Assembly (NCBI GenBank): GCA_046154645.1
Contig: JBJXDZ010000168.1
Location: 1-64,000 of the forward strand
Reading direction: 5' to 3'
Length of the DNA: 64,000 nt
Source of the DNA: Ga0077555 sp046154645
GTDB taxonomy: Bacteria; Pseudomonadota; Alphaproteobacteria; Rhizobiales; Hyphomicrobiaceae
Within the stretch, counting starts at the first letter, position 1, and each line of letters opens with the position of its first letter. A program made the position numbers and the translations under genes. Under the pieces are notes generated by a model. That model was not told the DNA's origin. It made no database searches and saw only the letters and a list, made by a program, of their open reading frames with translations. Below, piece by piece: positions 26,068-34,024 of this stretch.

Positions 26068-26137
26068 AGATGCCCACGTGGCATCCGGCGCGGGCAACCG
26101 GGTTTCTGAGCTTCGGCCCTTCAGTTGCCCACATGGC
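26068..26137. repeat. Two related short palindromes downstream of HU
   Basis: CTTCAGATGCCCACGTGGCA near 26065 and CTTCAGTTGCCCACATGGCA near 26120 are nearly identical 20-mers about 55 bp apart, and each contains a hairpin (GATGCC/GGCATC; GTTGCC/GGCAAC). The compensated T/A differences keep each stem paired. They lie between the shared terminator and the HU stop codon; function unknown. Confidence 0.5.
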
Positions 26138-26151
26138 AACCGGGCCGTGCC

Positions 26152-26508
26152 TCAGACCGCTTCCTTGAGTTCCTTGGCAGCGCGGAAGGCGACCTTCTTG
26201 CTGGCCTTGATCTTGATCTGCTCGCCCGTGGCCGGGTTGCGGCCGAGGCGCGCGGGGCGCTTGCGGACCTGCAGGATGCCGAGACCGCCGATGCGGATGC
26301 GGGCGCCCTTCTTGAGGTGGCTGGTGATCATGCCGACCATGTCAGCCAACACTTCGTTGGCCTGCTTCTTCGGCATGTTGTGGGACTCGGCGATCGCATT
26401 GCCGAGGTGCTTCAGTGTGACGGTCGCAGCTTTCGCGGCCACCGCGCCTTTGGCGGCTTTCGCGGGCTTCGCCGCTTTCGATGCAGTTTTGGAGGCTGCC
26501 TTAGCCAT
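26152..26508 (-). CDS. HU-family DNA-binding protein with lysine/alanine-rich N-terminal tail
   Basis: The 118-residue product begins MAKAASKTASKAAKPAKAAK, a histone H1-like tail of about 28 residues, followed by a standard HU/IHF fold: TVTLKHLGNAIAESHNMPKK, IRIGGLGILQVRKRPARLGR, and the DNA-intercalating arm containing NPATGEQIKI. It should bend and compact DNA as part of the nucleoid. Typical HU is about 90 residues; the tail accounts for the excess. The start at 26508 has AGGA about 8 bases upstream; an ATG at 26514 is too close to that site. Confidence 0.93.
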   Translation of the reverse strand: MAKAASKTASKAAKPAKAAKGAVAAKAATVTLKHLGNAIAESHNMPKKQANEVLADMVGMITSHLKKGARIRIGGLGILQVRKRPARLGRNPATGEQIKIKASKKVAFRAAKELKEAV

Positions 26509-26753
26509 GGTCATTTCCTGATTCTGGTTGGATGGGTTATCGACGACGCCTTCGGGCAGAGGTTCGTCATGCCGCTTAACTATTTGGAATCATGAGATTC
26601 AGAAAGCAGAAAACGCAAGAAACCCCTAGAAAACGAGGGTTTGTGATACCTTTGCCACGCTTTTTGCCCGGAATCATAGGCTTTCTTGATGGTCGCGGCA
26701 GGCTTGCGCCATGTGGACGTTCACGGAGCGATGACTGATTCGCGACGCTGAGC

Positions 26754-27536
26754 TCACGCGTGCGCCGTCATTTCGATGCGTCCGATTCCTTCGAGCTCGA
26801 ACTTGAACGTCTCGCCCGCGGCGATGGGAAGCGTGGGAATAACGCTGCCGGTGATGACGATCTGGCCAGCCGCGAGAGGACGGCCCCGATCTGCGGCGAG
26901 ATTGACGATCCAGGCCAATGCGCCCATCGGATCATCGGTGCGACCTTCGCGCGTGCCGCTCGCCATGGTGAGGCGACCAACGAGACCGTTGAGTTCCTTG
27001 CTGGCAGGGACCTGCACCGGTGTGCCGAGCACAACGCCCGCGTTCCAGGCATTATCGGCAATTAGCGTCTTGGGCTCCGTGCCCTTGTAGTCCGCATTGC
27101 GATCCTCGATCAGCTCGAAGGCCGCCATGACCTCGGTAATCTCGGCGCGGACCTCGTCGCGGGTCCAAGGCGCAGCCTTCTTGGCCAAGGTGCGGCCAAC
27201 GCGAACGGCCAACTCGAACTCGGCGACCACGTGCATATAGTCACTCAGCGGCAATGCATGAGGCGAGGTGTGGACGCGCTTGGCGTAGATCATGCCACCA
27301 CAGGGATGATCGATACCCATCAGCTGCTGCATGACCTTGGTCGTCACAGCGATTTTCAAGCCGACGACCGGGCCAAGCTTCGGCTCCCAGAGCTGACGCA
27401 GCGCTTCCTGCACGCTGTAGGCATCGGCGATGGTCGGCGGCGTCAAGGCGCCGGCGAGGTTCGCATAGCGCTCACGCTTGGCATGTGCCTCGGCGATGAA
27501 ACGGGCGGCGGCGGTGGCATCGAAGGCTGCGCTCAT
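26754..27536 (-). CDS. 2-keto-4-pentenoate hydratase-family protein
   Basis: The 260-residue product belongs to the hydratase/decarboxylase (MhpD/XylJ-like) branch of the FAH superfamily. It shows AYSVQEALRQLWEPKLGPVV, VGLKIAVTTKVMQQLMGI, the metal-site VAEFELAVRVGRTL, IEDRNADYKG, and a C-terminal GQIVITGSVIPTLPIAAGET segment. These enzymes hydrate 2-oxo-pent-4-enoates in aromatic meta-cleavage. No meta-cleavage genes are nearby, so the true substrate is open. The start at 27536 has GGAG at good spacing. Confidence 0.85.
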   Translation of the reverse strand: MSAAFDATAAARFIAEAHAKRERYANLAGALTPPTIADAYSVQEALRQLWEPKLGPVVGLKIAVTTKVMQQLMGIDHPCGGMIYAKRVHTSPHALPLSDYMHVVAEFELAVRVGRTLAKKAAPWTRDEVRAEITEVMAAFELIEDRNADYKGTEPKTLIADNAWNAGVVLGTPVQVPASKELNGLVGRLTMASGTREGRTDDPMGALAWIVNLAADRGRPLAAGQIVITGSVIPTLPIAAGETFKFELEGIGRIEMTAHA

Positions 27537-27566
27537 GCTGGTACTCCATTGACTGTGCATTGACCG

Positions 27567-27683
27567 CTAACCGGCCAAAAACGCCGACTGCGGTGACTCC
27601 ACGAACGAGTGATGGTCCTCGACCTTATCGAATGGAAGGCCGCCGTAGATGATGCGGATGTGATCTGGGAAGATCCGGTGCAT
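27567..27683 (-). CDS. Possible 38-residue small protein
   Basis: ATG 27683 opens a 38-codon frame reading MHRIFPDHIRIIYGGLPFDK and continuing VEDHHSFVESPQSAFLAG to TAG at 27567. The sequence is protein-like with mixed hydrophobic and acidic residues. AAAGGAGG lies about 20 bases upstream, which is too far for this ATG, though a TTG sits directly before it. It may be a small gene or the remnant 3' end of an older one. It fills the gap between leuB and the hydratase gene on the same strand. Confidence 0.35.
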   Translation of the reverse strand: MHRIFPDHIRIIYGGLPFDKVEDHHSFVESPQSAFLAG

Positions 27684-27745
27684 CAAGCGCCAGCGATGTC
27701 TGATCCTCCTTTCACCTCGACCAGCCCATCCGTACGCTTGCCGGC

Positions 27746-28858
27746 TCAGGCCGCCAAGCGCTCCAGCTCCTTGACGATGGCCTGACCCATCTCCGTGGTG
27801 CCGACCTGGCGCATGTTCGGCTGCATGATGTCGCCGGTACGATAGCCGGCCGCCAGGGTCGATGCGATGGCCTTGTCGATGAGGTCGGCCTCTTTCGGCA
27901 GGTTGCAGGAATAACGCAAGGCCATGCCGAACGAGCCGATCTGGGCGATGGGGTTGGCGATGCCCTTGCCGGCGATATCCGGCGCCGAGCCATGGATGGG
28001 CTCATACAATGCTTTTGGAATACCGGTTTTCGGATTGGGTGCGCCAAGCGAGGCCGATGGCAACATGCCGAGGGAACCGGCCAGCATCGCGGCTTCGTCG
28101 GAGAGCATGTCGCCGAACAGGTTGTCGCAGACGATGACGTCGAACTGCTTGGGATTGCGCACCAGCTGCATGGCGCAGGCATCAGCGAGGATGTGGTGCA
28201 ATTCCACGTCCTGATAGTCCTTCTTGTGCACGGCCGTGACGACTTGGTTCCACAACACGCCGGTGCGCATGACGTTGCGCTTATCCGCCGAGTGCACCTT
28301 CTTGCCGCGCTTGCGGGCCAGATCGAAGGCGACACGGGCGATGCGCTCAATCTCGCTCGTCGTATAGATCGTCGTATCAACGCCGCGCTGCTGGCCGTTC
28401 TCCAGCGTCACGATCTCCTTCGGCTCACCGAAATAGGTGCCGCCGGTCAACTCGCGCAGGATCAGGATATCGAGGCCTTCGACCAGCTCGCGCTTCAGGC
28501 TCGAGGCTTCGGCGAGCGCCGGGTAGCAAATGGCCGGGCGCAGGTTGGCGAACAGATCAAGCTCCTTGCGGATACGCAGGAGGCCGGCCTCGGGACGGAT
28601 GTCGTAGGGCACCTTGTCCCATTTCGGGCCACCGACGGAGCCGAAGATGATGGCGTCGGCAGCTTTGCAGCGGGCCAAGGCCGCATCGGTCAACGGTGTG
28701 CCGTGCTTGTCGATCGAGCTGCCACCGACGATCTCCGTCGAAGTCTCGAACCTGGCCTTGCTCTTCTTGTTGAAGAAGGCGAGGACGCGGTCGACTTCAG
28801 CCATGACCTCAGGACCGATGCCGTCGCCGGGCATGAGAAGGAGATTGTGGGTGGTCAT
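27746..28858 (-). CDS. leuB: 3-isopropylmalate dehydrogenase
   Basis: The 370-residue product begins MTTHNLLLMPGDGIGPEVMA and has IIFGSVGGPKWDKVPYDIRP, LRIRKELDLFANLRP, the REL(T)GGTYFGEP active-site loop, CDNLFGDMLSDEAAML and EPIHGSAPDIAGKGIANPIA. It oxidatively decarboxylates 3-isopropylmalate in leucine synthesis using NAD+. The length is normal. leuC and leuD are not adjacent. The 267-bp gap upstream (28859-29125) contains a small perfect hairpin (ACGGCC/GGCCGT near 28957-28975) but no clear leader peptide. Confidence 0.98.
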   Translation of the reverse strand: MTTHNLLLMPGDGIGPEVMAEVDRVLAFFNKKSKARFETSTEIVGGSSIDKHGTPLTDAALARCKAADAIIFGSVGGPKWDKVPYDIRPEAGLLRIRKELDLFANLRPAICYPALAEASSLKRELVEGLDILILRELTGGTYFGEPKEIVTLENGQQRGVDTTIYTTSEIERIARVAFDLARKRGKKVHSADKRNVMRTGVLWNQVVTAVHKKDYQDVELHHILADACAMQLVRNPKQFDVIVCDNLFGDMLSDEAAMLAGSLGMLPSASLGAPNPKTGIPKALYEPIHGSAPDIAGKGIANPIAQIGSFGMALRYSCNLPKEADLIDKAIASTLAAGYRTGDIMQPNMRQVGTTEMGQAIVKELERLAA

Positions 28859-29125
28859 GGGATGCGCCTCGCTCGGCTTGGGTTGCGTGCTGGATTGCTG
28901 TGTTGTGTGGCGCTTCGTCTAGCGCCGGGCGGGGTAGGGTGCAAGCCTCTGGCAACGGCCGGTCAGCGGCCGTGCGTCGCCGCGAAAGGTCGGCTGCGAC
29001 GGGGGCCGGACGGGTAACGATCTCGCCTGACTGCCATGCAGGCGCGCAAATATGTCCTTGATCGCGGTGCGCAGGGGGGGCAACTTCTAGCCCTGGAACA
29101 AGATGCTCGGGGAAGAAACGCACCC

Positions 29126-30307
29126 ATGACACCGCTCAACTACGACGACCTGCGCAAGCTCGCCAAACGGCGACTGCCGAAAATCGCCTTCGATTTCATC
29201 GAAGGCGGTCTCGACAATGAAGAAGGCCTGGTTCGCAATCGCTATGGCTTCGAGCGCCACCGCATCGTGCCGCGCTACATGGTCGACGTTTCCAAGCGCG
29301 AGCAGACGACAGAGCTGTTCGGGCGCACCTATGCCCAGCCGGTGGGCATCGCGCCGACCGGCGGCGCCGCCCTGTTCCGACCTGGCGCCGACATGATGCT
29401 GGCCAGCGCGGCGCGCAAGGCCAATGTGCCGTTCATCATGTCCGGTGCCTCCACCGACACGATCGAAAACCTGGCGCGCGTGGCGCCGGATCACGGCTGG
29501 TACCAATTGTATACGGCCAAGGACAAGTCGATCTCGCTCGACATGATCCGGCGCACGAAGGATGCCGGTCTTTCGACCCTCGTGGTGACGGTCGACGTCC
29601 CCGTGCATTCCAACCGCGAGCGCAACAAGCGCAACGGCATGTCGCGCCCCCTGCGCATGCCGATGAAGACCAAGCTCGAGGCGTTGATGCATCCGGGCTG
29701 GATGATGGATTACTATAAAAGCGGTGGCGGCACTCCTTTCCTGGCGAACTGGGCGCCGTATGCCGGACCCGGCGCCGAGAACGACCGCGAGCGAGTGGCC
29801 ACATTCCAGGCAACTCAGACGGCGCCGCCGATGGACTGGAGCGACATCGAGAAGTTCCGCGCGGCATGGCCCAGGAAGATGGTTCTGAAGGGTGTCATGC
29901 ACCCCGCCGACGCCGAGCGGGCCCACCGCATGGGCATCGACGGCCTGATGGTATCCAACCATGGCGCGCGACAACTCGACCGCGCACCCTCACCCGTCGA
30001 GGTGCTGCCGGCGATCCGTGATGCGGTCGGCGACAAGATGACGTTGATGCTCGACAGCGGCATTCAGCGCGGCTCCGACGTGGTGACGGCGATGTGCCTC
30101 GGCGCCAAGTTCTGTTTCGTCGGCCGCATGACGCTCTACGGTGTCGCCGCCGGCGGCGAGGCGATGGCCTCGCATGCCCTCGGCATCTTGAAGAACGAGG
30201 TCGACCTGGTCATGGGCAACATGGGCGCGCCAAACATCAAGGCGCTCGGACCCGACTTCCTGATGTGGGACGACGAGGCCGATCTGCGCCGCAACACACG
30301 GCCATGA
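29126..30307 (+). CDS. FMN-dependent alpha-hydroxy acid oxidase/dehydrogenase
   Basis: The 393-residue product belongs to the L-lactate dehydrogenase (LldD)/glycolate oxidase/mandelate dehydrogenase family. FMN-site and active-site features are LPKIAFDFIEGGLDNEEGLV, GIAPTGGAALFRPGAD, MSGASTDTIENLA, WYQLYTAKD, VTVDVPVHSNRERNKRNGM, the catalytic His/Arg block GLMVSNHGARQLDRAPS and LMLDSGIQRGSDVVTAMCLG. The usual SNHGGRQLD reads SNHGARQLD here. The segment from about 175 to 240 has the hydrophobic insert seen in membrane-associated members. The substrate is not determinable. Confidence 0.9.
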   Translation: MTPLNYDDLRKLAKRRLPKIAFDFIEGGLDNEEGLVRNRYGFERHRIVPRYMVDVSKREQTTELFGRTYAQPVGIAPTGGAALFRPGADMMLASAARKANVPFIMSGASTDTIENLARVAPDHGWYQLYTAKDKSISLDMIRRTKDAGLSTLVVTVDVPVHSNRERNKRNGMSRPLRMPMKTKLEALMHPGWMMDYYKSGGGTPFLANWAPYAGPGAENDRERVATFQATQTAPPMDWSDIEKFRAAWPRKMVLKGVMHPADAERAHRMGIDGLMVSNHGARQLDRAPSPVEVLPAIRDAVGDKMTLMLDSGIQRGSDVVTAMCLGAKFCFVGRMTLYGVAAGGEAMASHALGILKNEVDLVMGNMGAPNIKALGPDFLMWDDEADLRRNTRP

Positions 30308-30589
30308 ACGAGCCGTCACAGCGCGTGGCGTGGCACTCTGCCTGACAGGCCTCGCCCGCCGCCACAGCCTGTGCCAGTTGCCCCGTCAAGGGCAGTGGGC
30401 ACGGCGGCGGTGATATTTGCAGCGGCCAGGACGCTTCAACTAGGCGCTTGGCTGCCTCGCTCGTGGACGAATTGCCCTCCCGGCCAGAGCGACTCTCTGC
30501 GACGACGGTGTTCGCACCTCCCTAGTCATTCAGCCAACTCGCCTGGACTACGCCTTGCCGCGGCAGCGCTCCAGCTTCCACCGCGAGCC
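30308..30589. other. Intergenic, no gene seen
   Basis: This 282-bp interval between two convergent genes has no ORF with a ribosome site and no recognisable RNA. Short GC-rich inverted repeats are present (for example around 30340-30400) but none with a T run. Confidence 0.4.
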
Positions 30590-31459
30590 CTACTCGAGTT
30601 TGAATGACGCCTCCGACTGGCCGGCCTCGCTGACGAGCGTGAGCAAGATCGTGCGGCCCTTGAGATCAGCGATGTCGGCACCATCGGTGAGGTCAACCTC
30701 GAACCGGCGCAGAGTCTTACTCCCGCCGGCAATAGGCTTCGCCAGCGGAATCCATAGACCTTCAGGCGCCTCGAGGAACACATCCGCACCCTTGTCCGTG
30801 CCGGAAAACTCGACATCGATGACGATGCTCGGCTTCGCCGCCGCGAGATCCACCTTGATGACCTTAACCACCGGATCAGACGGAAGGCGTGCCTGGCCAG
30901 CCCGCGGCACTGTTGCAAGTGCGGCGACAAGCCCGCTGCCGGCCGGCCGCGAGATGGCGTCTGGCGACAGCGTCAACGTCAAGTTCGGCTGTACCGGAAT
31001 GCACACTTCGCGGCAGACGCCGTATTCGAGCGCCAACTTCAGCACCACCGGCTTGGTCGGATCCTGCGCCTGCACGGCAATCGGCAGCAGAACGGCCTTC
31101 TTGTAGCCGACGGTGTCGCCCTCCTTATCGGCAAAGCGCTCGGGAGCCGGGAACAAAACCGTCGCAGCCGCCAGATTCTCGGACCCCTTCCAATCAAGGC
31201 GTGGCGGGACGCCAGACGAGCCCGGATTGCGCCAATAGGTCTTCCAACCCTCGTCCAGCCTGATCTCAAGCCCGGCAAACAAGCGAGCCGACCCGCCACC
31301 ATGGACGGCACCGCCGCCAATGAGTCGCACTGCAGTGCTGTGGTCCTTGACCCAAGGCGAGGCAACCGCAGGCTCGCTCGCGCAGACCGACTGCGGCAGG
31401 CTTGCTATCAGTGCGATAGCCAGAGCCGCAATGGTCGTACTGTTCCCGAGCATAGCCAT
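30590..31459 (-). CDS. Periplasmic protein with DsbD/ScsB-type N-terminal disulfide domain
   Basis: The 289-residue product has a signal peptide (TTIAALAIALIASLPQSVCA) and an immunoglobulin-like domain with GLEIRLDEGWKTYWRNPGSS, FPAPERFADKEGDTVGYKKA, and the redox pair in YGVCREVCIPVQPNLTL. This matches the soluble N-terminal region of DsbD/ScsB transporters, which passes electrons to periplasmic thiol partners. No membrane electron-transfer domain follows in this gene, so it is a stand-alone version. The start at 31459 has GAGAGG about 9 bases upstream. It stands alone. Confidence 0.85.
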   Translation of the reverse strand: MAMLGNSTTIAALAIALIASLPQSVCASEPAVASPWVKDHSTAVRLIGGGAVHGGGSARLFAGLEIRLDEGWKTYWRNPGSSGVPPRLDWKGSENLAAATVLFPAPERFADKEGDTVGYKKAVLLPIAVQAQDPTKPVVLKLALEYGVCREVCIPVQPNLTLTLSPDAISRPAGSGLVAALATVPRAGQARLPSDPVVKVIKVDLAAAKPSIVIDVEFSGTDKGADVFLEAPEGLWIPLAKPIAGGSKTLRRFEVDLTDGADIADLKGRTILLTLVSEAGQSEASFKLE

Positions 31460-31601
31460 CGTCTCAATCCTCTCCGCACGCTGCCCCGTTGACTTAGTGT
31501 GCCCACCCGTCAACGCCAACAGCGTTCCGCACGTTGCCGATCAAGGCCGTGTGATCGCGTCGACGAACGCCGTGTTGCAGATACTGGCAGGGAACTGGAG
31601 T

Positions 31602-31650
31602 AGCGTCAATGCTTTTTGTTCTCTTTTGTTCTTTTTTTGTACTTGACGCT
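31602..31650. promoter_or_regulatory. Inverted repeat flanking a T-rich tract upstream of the DNA-binding-like gene
   Basis: AGCGTCAA (31602-31609) is mirrored by its reverse complement TTGACGCT (31643-31650), enclosing a T-rich tract of TTTTGTTC-type repeats. TTGACG at 31643 resembles a -35 element, but no good -10 follows at the right distance. It lies about 50 bp upstream of the 31700 start and could be an operator or terminator-like element. Confidence 0.4.
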
Positions 31651-31699
31651 TGAGGGGGCATCTGCAACAGTGTTGGCGACGGTGAGCGTGGAGGCAATC

Positions 31700-32185
31700 A
31701 TGCAGGCGAATGCCATGATCTGGGAAACGGTTGAATGGCGGCAGGGTGATGGCCGTTACCGGTTTTCGGTCCACAAGGGTGGCCTGCACGCCACGCTGGC
31801 CGCGCCTTCCGGGCAAGAGTTGACCATCCCGATGGTGGCTTGGGACGGCCTGCTCGATGCTCTGGCTGCCGCGCGCAAGGCCCGCAGCCGGGCCGAGCGC
31901 GCGATCCAACCACGGCATCGCGCCCAATGGACGGCGATCGAGACGAATGCGTTGGTGAACGCATTCCAGGCCGGCGGGTCGATCGCGGCACTGGCACGCC
32001 AGCATGGCAGGTCGGGCTGGGCAATTGAGAGCCGCCTGGCTCAATTGGGGCTGTGGGATCGCGACTTGCGACAGCGATTGAGTGGGCCACCAGAACGCAG
32101 TAATGAGGCGCTGCCGCCTGCGGATCAAGCTTTTACGGAGGCGCAAGTCCCAGTGGCACCAAACCTCGAGTTTGCGCCGCGCTGA
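31700..32185 (+). CDS. Putative DNA-binding protein with C-terminal Myb/SANT-like helix-turn-helix
   Basis: The 161-residue product has an N-terminal beta-rich segment (about 6-45, WETVEWRQGDGRYRFSVHKG) recalling PC4/YdbC-like folds, then a basic linker, then a compact helical unit at about 75-125 with WTAIETNALVNAFQAGGSIA, ALARQHGRSGWAIESRL and LGLWD, a pattern of Myb/SANT-type HTH. A low-complexity tail ends it. No named family is recognised; DNA binding is inferred from the helices. The start at 31700 is preceded by GGAGG. It lies 161 bp upstream of the ABC importer operon and could regulate it, which is speculation. Confidence 0.6.
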   Translation: MQANAMIWETVEWRQGDGRYRFSVHKGGLHATLAAPSGQELTIPMVAWDGLLDALAAARKARSRAERAIQPRHRAQWTAIETNALVNAFQAGGSIAALARQHGRSGWAIESRLAQLGLWDRDLRQRLSGPPERSNEALPPADQAFTEAQVPVAPNLEFAPR

Positions 32186-32346
32186 TCCCAGACATCAAGC
32201 CACCAGGCGGGATTTGGATGATTTGTTCAGGATGACGGGTCTTCGACTTTGGCGCCATGGTCAGCGCCTTGGTTGGGCATTATGGTTCGACGAGATGGCC
32301 CGTTCAGCTTTGGGCCACGCAATGGTGCAAACGGAGGGAGAGGCTC

Positions 32347-33933
32347 ATGGCCAAAATGACGCTGCGATGGCTTGGACTGTGCATGGCGTTGGTGGCGGTG
32401 CCCGTCACGGTGCAGGCCACAACATTGAAACTGGCCCGCTCCGGCGATGCCTTGACATTGGATCCGCACGCGCAGAACGAGGGTCCAACTCATAACGTGG
32501 CACATCAAGTGTACGAGCCACTGGTGCGCCGGCATCTGAACGGCGGCCTCATCCCTACGCTGGCGACCGCTTGGAGCGTCACGGCCGATCCGATGGTGTG
32601 GGAGTTCAAGCTACGGCCCGGGGTCAAGTTTCACGATGGCACGCCGCTGACTGCCGATGACGTGATTTTCTCGCTGACGCGGGCAAGTGCTCCGACCTCA
32701 GATCACAAAGGGCTGCTCGTCTCCATCGACAGCATGAAGAAAGTGGACGATTTGACCGTCCACATCAAGACCAAGGGACCAAATCCGCTGCTGGTGCAGA
32801 ATCTCACCAACCTGTTCATCATGAGCAAGGCTTGGTCGGAGAAGAACAACGTCGCGACACCGCAGAACTTCGCCAACAAGGAAGAGACGTTCGCGGTCCG
32901 CAATGCCAACGGCACCGGAGCCTACACACTGGTGTCGCGCGAGCCAGACGTGAAAACGGTGCTCAAGCGCAATGAGAGCTATTGGGGCAAGGGAACCTAT
33001 CCGCTGGAGGTGTCGGAGATCGTCTATACGGTCATCAAGTCGGCGCCGACGCGAGTTGCGGCCCTGCTGTCCGGTGAAATCGACTTCGTGCAGGACATGC
33101 CCGTGCAAGACATTACACGCGTCGCCGGCACGCAGGGGCTCAAGGTCAATGTCGGACCGGAGAACCGCACGATCTTCCTCGGCATGAACATTGCCGGGCC
33201 GGAGCTGAAGTTCTCCGACGTCAAGGGCAAGAACCCGTTTGCCGAGCTCAAGGTGCGGCAGGCGATGAACATGGCGATTGACCGCGAGGCGATCCGCAAG
33301 GTGGTAATGGCCGACCAGTCCGTTCCCGGCGGCTCGATCACGCCGCCGTTCGTCAACGGTTACACAAAAGCTCTCGACGCCATTCCTGCCCGTGATGTCG
33401 CCAAGGCCAAGGCGCTGATGGCGGAGGCCGGCTATGGGCAAGGCTTCGGCGTGACGCTGCATTGCCCGAACGACCGCTATCTCAATGACGAGAAGATCTG
33501 CCAAGCCGTGGTCGGCATGCTGGGCCAGATCGGGATCAAGGTCACACTCGACGCCCGCTCGAAGTCGCTGCATTTCCCACAGATCCAGAAGAGCGAGGTC
33601 GACTTCTATCTGCTCGGCTGGGGTGTGCCGACGTACGACAGCGAGTACATCTTCTCCTTCCTCTACCACACGCAGAAGGACAAGTTCGGCGGCTGGAATG
33701 GCACGCGCTACAGCAATGCCGATATCGATGCCAAGATCCAGTCACTGAGCGCGGAGACAAATGTCGACAAGCGCAACAAAGTGATCGCCGACATCTGGGC
33801 TGTTCTGCAGCCCAATCTCAACTACGTTGCGATCCACAATCAGGTCAACGCCTGGGGCATGAAGGCGACGCTCGATATTCCGGTGCATCCTGACAATCAG
33901 GTGCACATCAAGGAATTCAAGTTCAAGAAGTAA
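32347..33933 (+). CDS. ABC transporter substrate-binding protein, family 5 (peptide/nickel type)
   Basis: The 528-residue product has a signal peptide (LGLCMALVAVPVTVQA) and the SBP_bac_5 fold: KLARSGDALTLDPHAQNEG, WEFKLRPGVKFHDGTPLTAD, FAELKVRQAMNMAIDREAIR, and YDSEYIFSFLYHTQ late in the protein. It delivers oligopeptides, dipeptides or related solutes to the membrane complex encoded by the next four genes. No lipobox Cys is seen, so it is a soluble periplasmic protein. The start at 32347 has GGAGGGAG upstream. Confidence 0.93.
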   Translation: MAKMTLRWLGLCMALVAVPVTVQATTLKLARSGDALTLDPHAQNEGPTHNVAHQVYEPLVRRHLNGGLIPTLATAWSVTADPMVWEFKLRPGVKFHDGTPLTADDVIFSLTRASAPTSDHKGLLVSIDSMKKVDDLTVHIKTKGPNPLLVQNLTNLFIMSKAWSEKNNVATPQNFANKEETFAVRNANGTGAYTLVSREPDVKTVLKRNESYWGKGTYPLEVSEIVYTVIKSAPTRVAALLSGEIDFVQDMPVQDITRVAGTQGLKVNVGPENRTIFLGMNIAGPELKFSDVKGKNPFAELKVRQAMNMAIDREAIRKVVMADQSVPGGSITPPFVNGYTKALDAIPARDVAKAKALMAEAGYGQGFGVTLHCPNDRYLNDEKICQAVVGMLGQIGIKVTLDARSKSLHFPQIQKSEVDFYLLGWGVPTYDSEYIFSFLYHTQKDKFGGWNGTRYSNADIDAKIQSLSAETNVDKRNKVIADIWAVLQPNLNYVAIHNQVNAWGMKATLDIPVHPDNQVHIKEFKFKK

Positions 33934-33954
33934 CAGCACCTCCGACAGGAGCCA

Positions 33955-33980
33955 CCATGCGGCGGCCCGCTGCCGCATGG
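33955..33980 (+). promoter_or_regulatory. Intercistronic hairpin between binding-protein and permease genes
   Basis: CCATGCGGC (33955-33963) and GCCGCATGG (33972-33980) form a perfect 9-bp stem with an 8-nt loop, without a following T run. Such hairpins after binding-protein genes often protect the upstream mRNA and raise its level relative to the permease genes; that role here is inference. Confidence 0.6.
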
Positions 33981-34024
33981 TCACATGGCAGGCGTCGTGA
34001 ACGCCCGACAAGACTGGACCCACC

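Noticed and set aside
28859..29125. Leucine leader peptide or riboswitch ahead of leuB
   Set aside because: No run of Leu codons with a terminator was found; only a small GC-rich hairpin is present.
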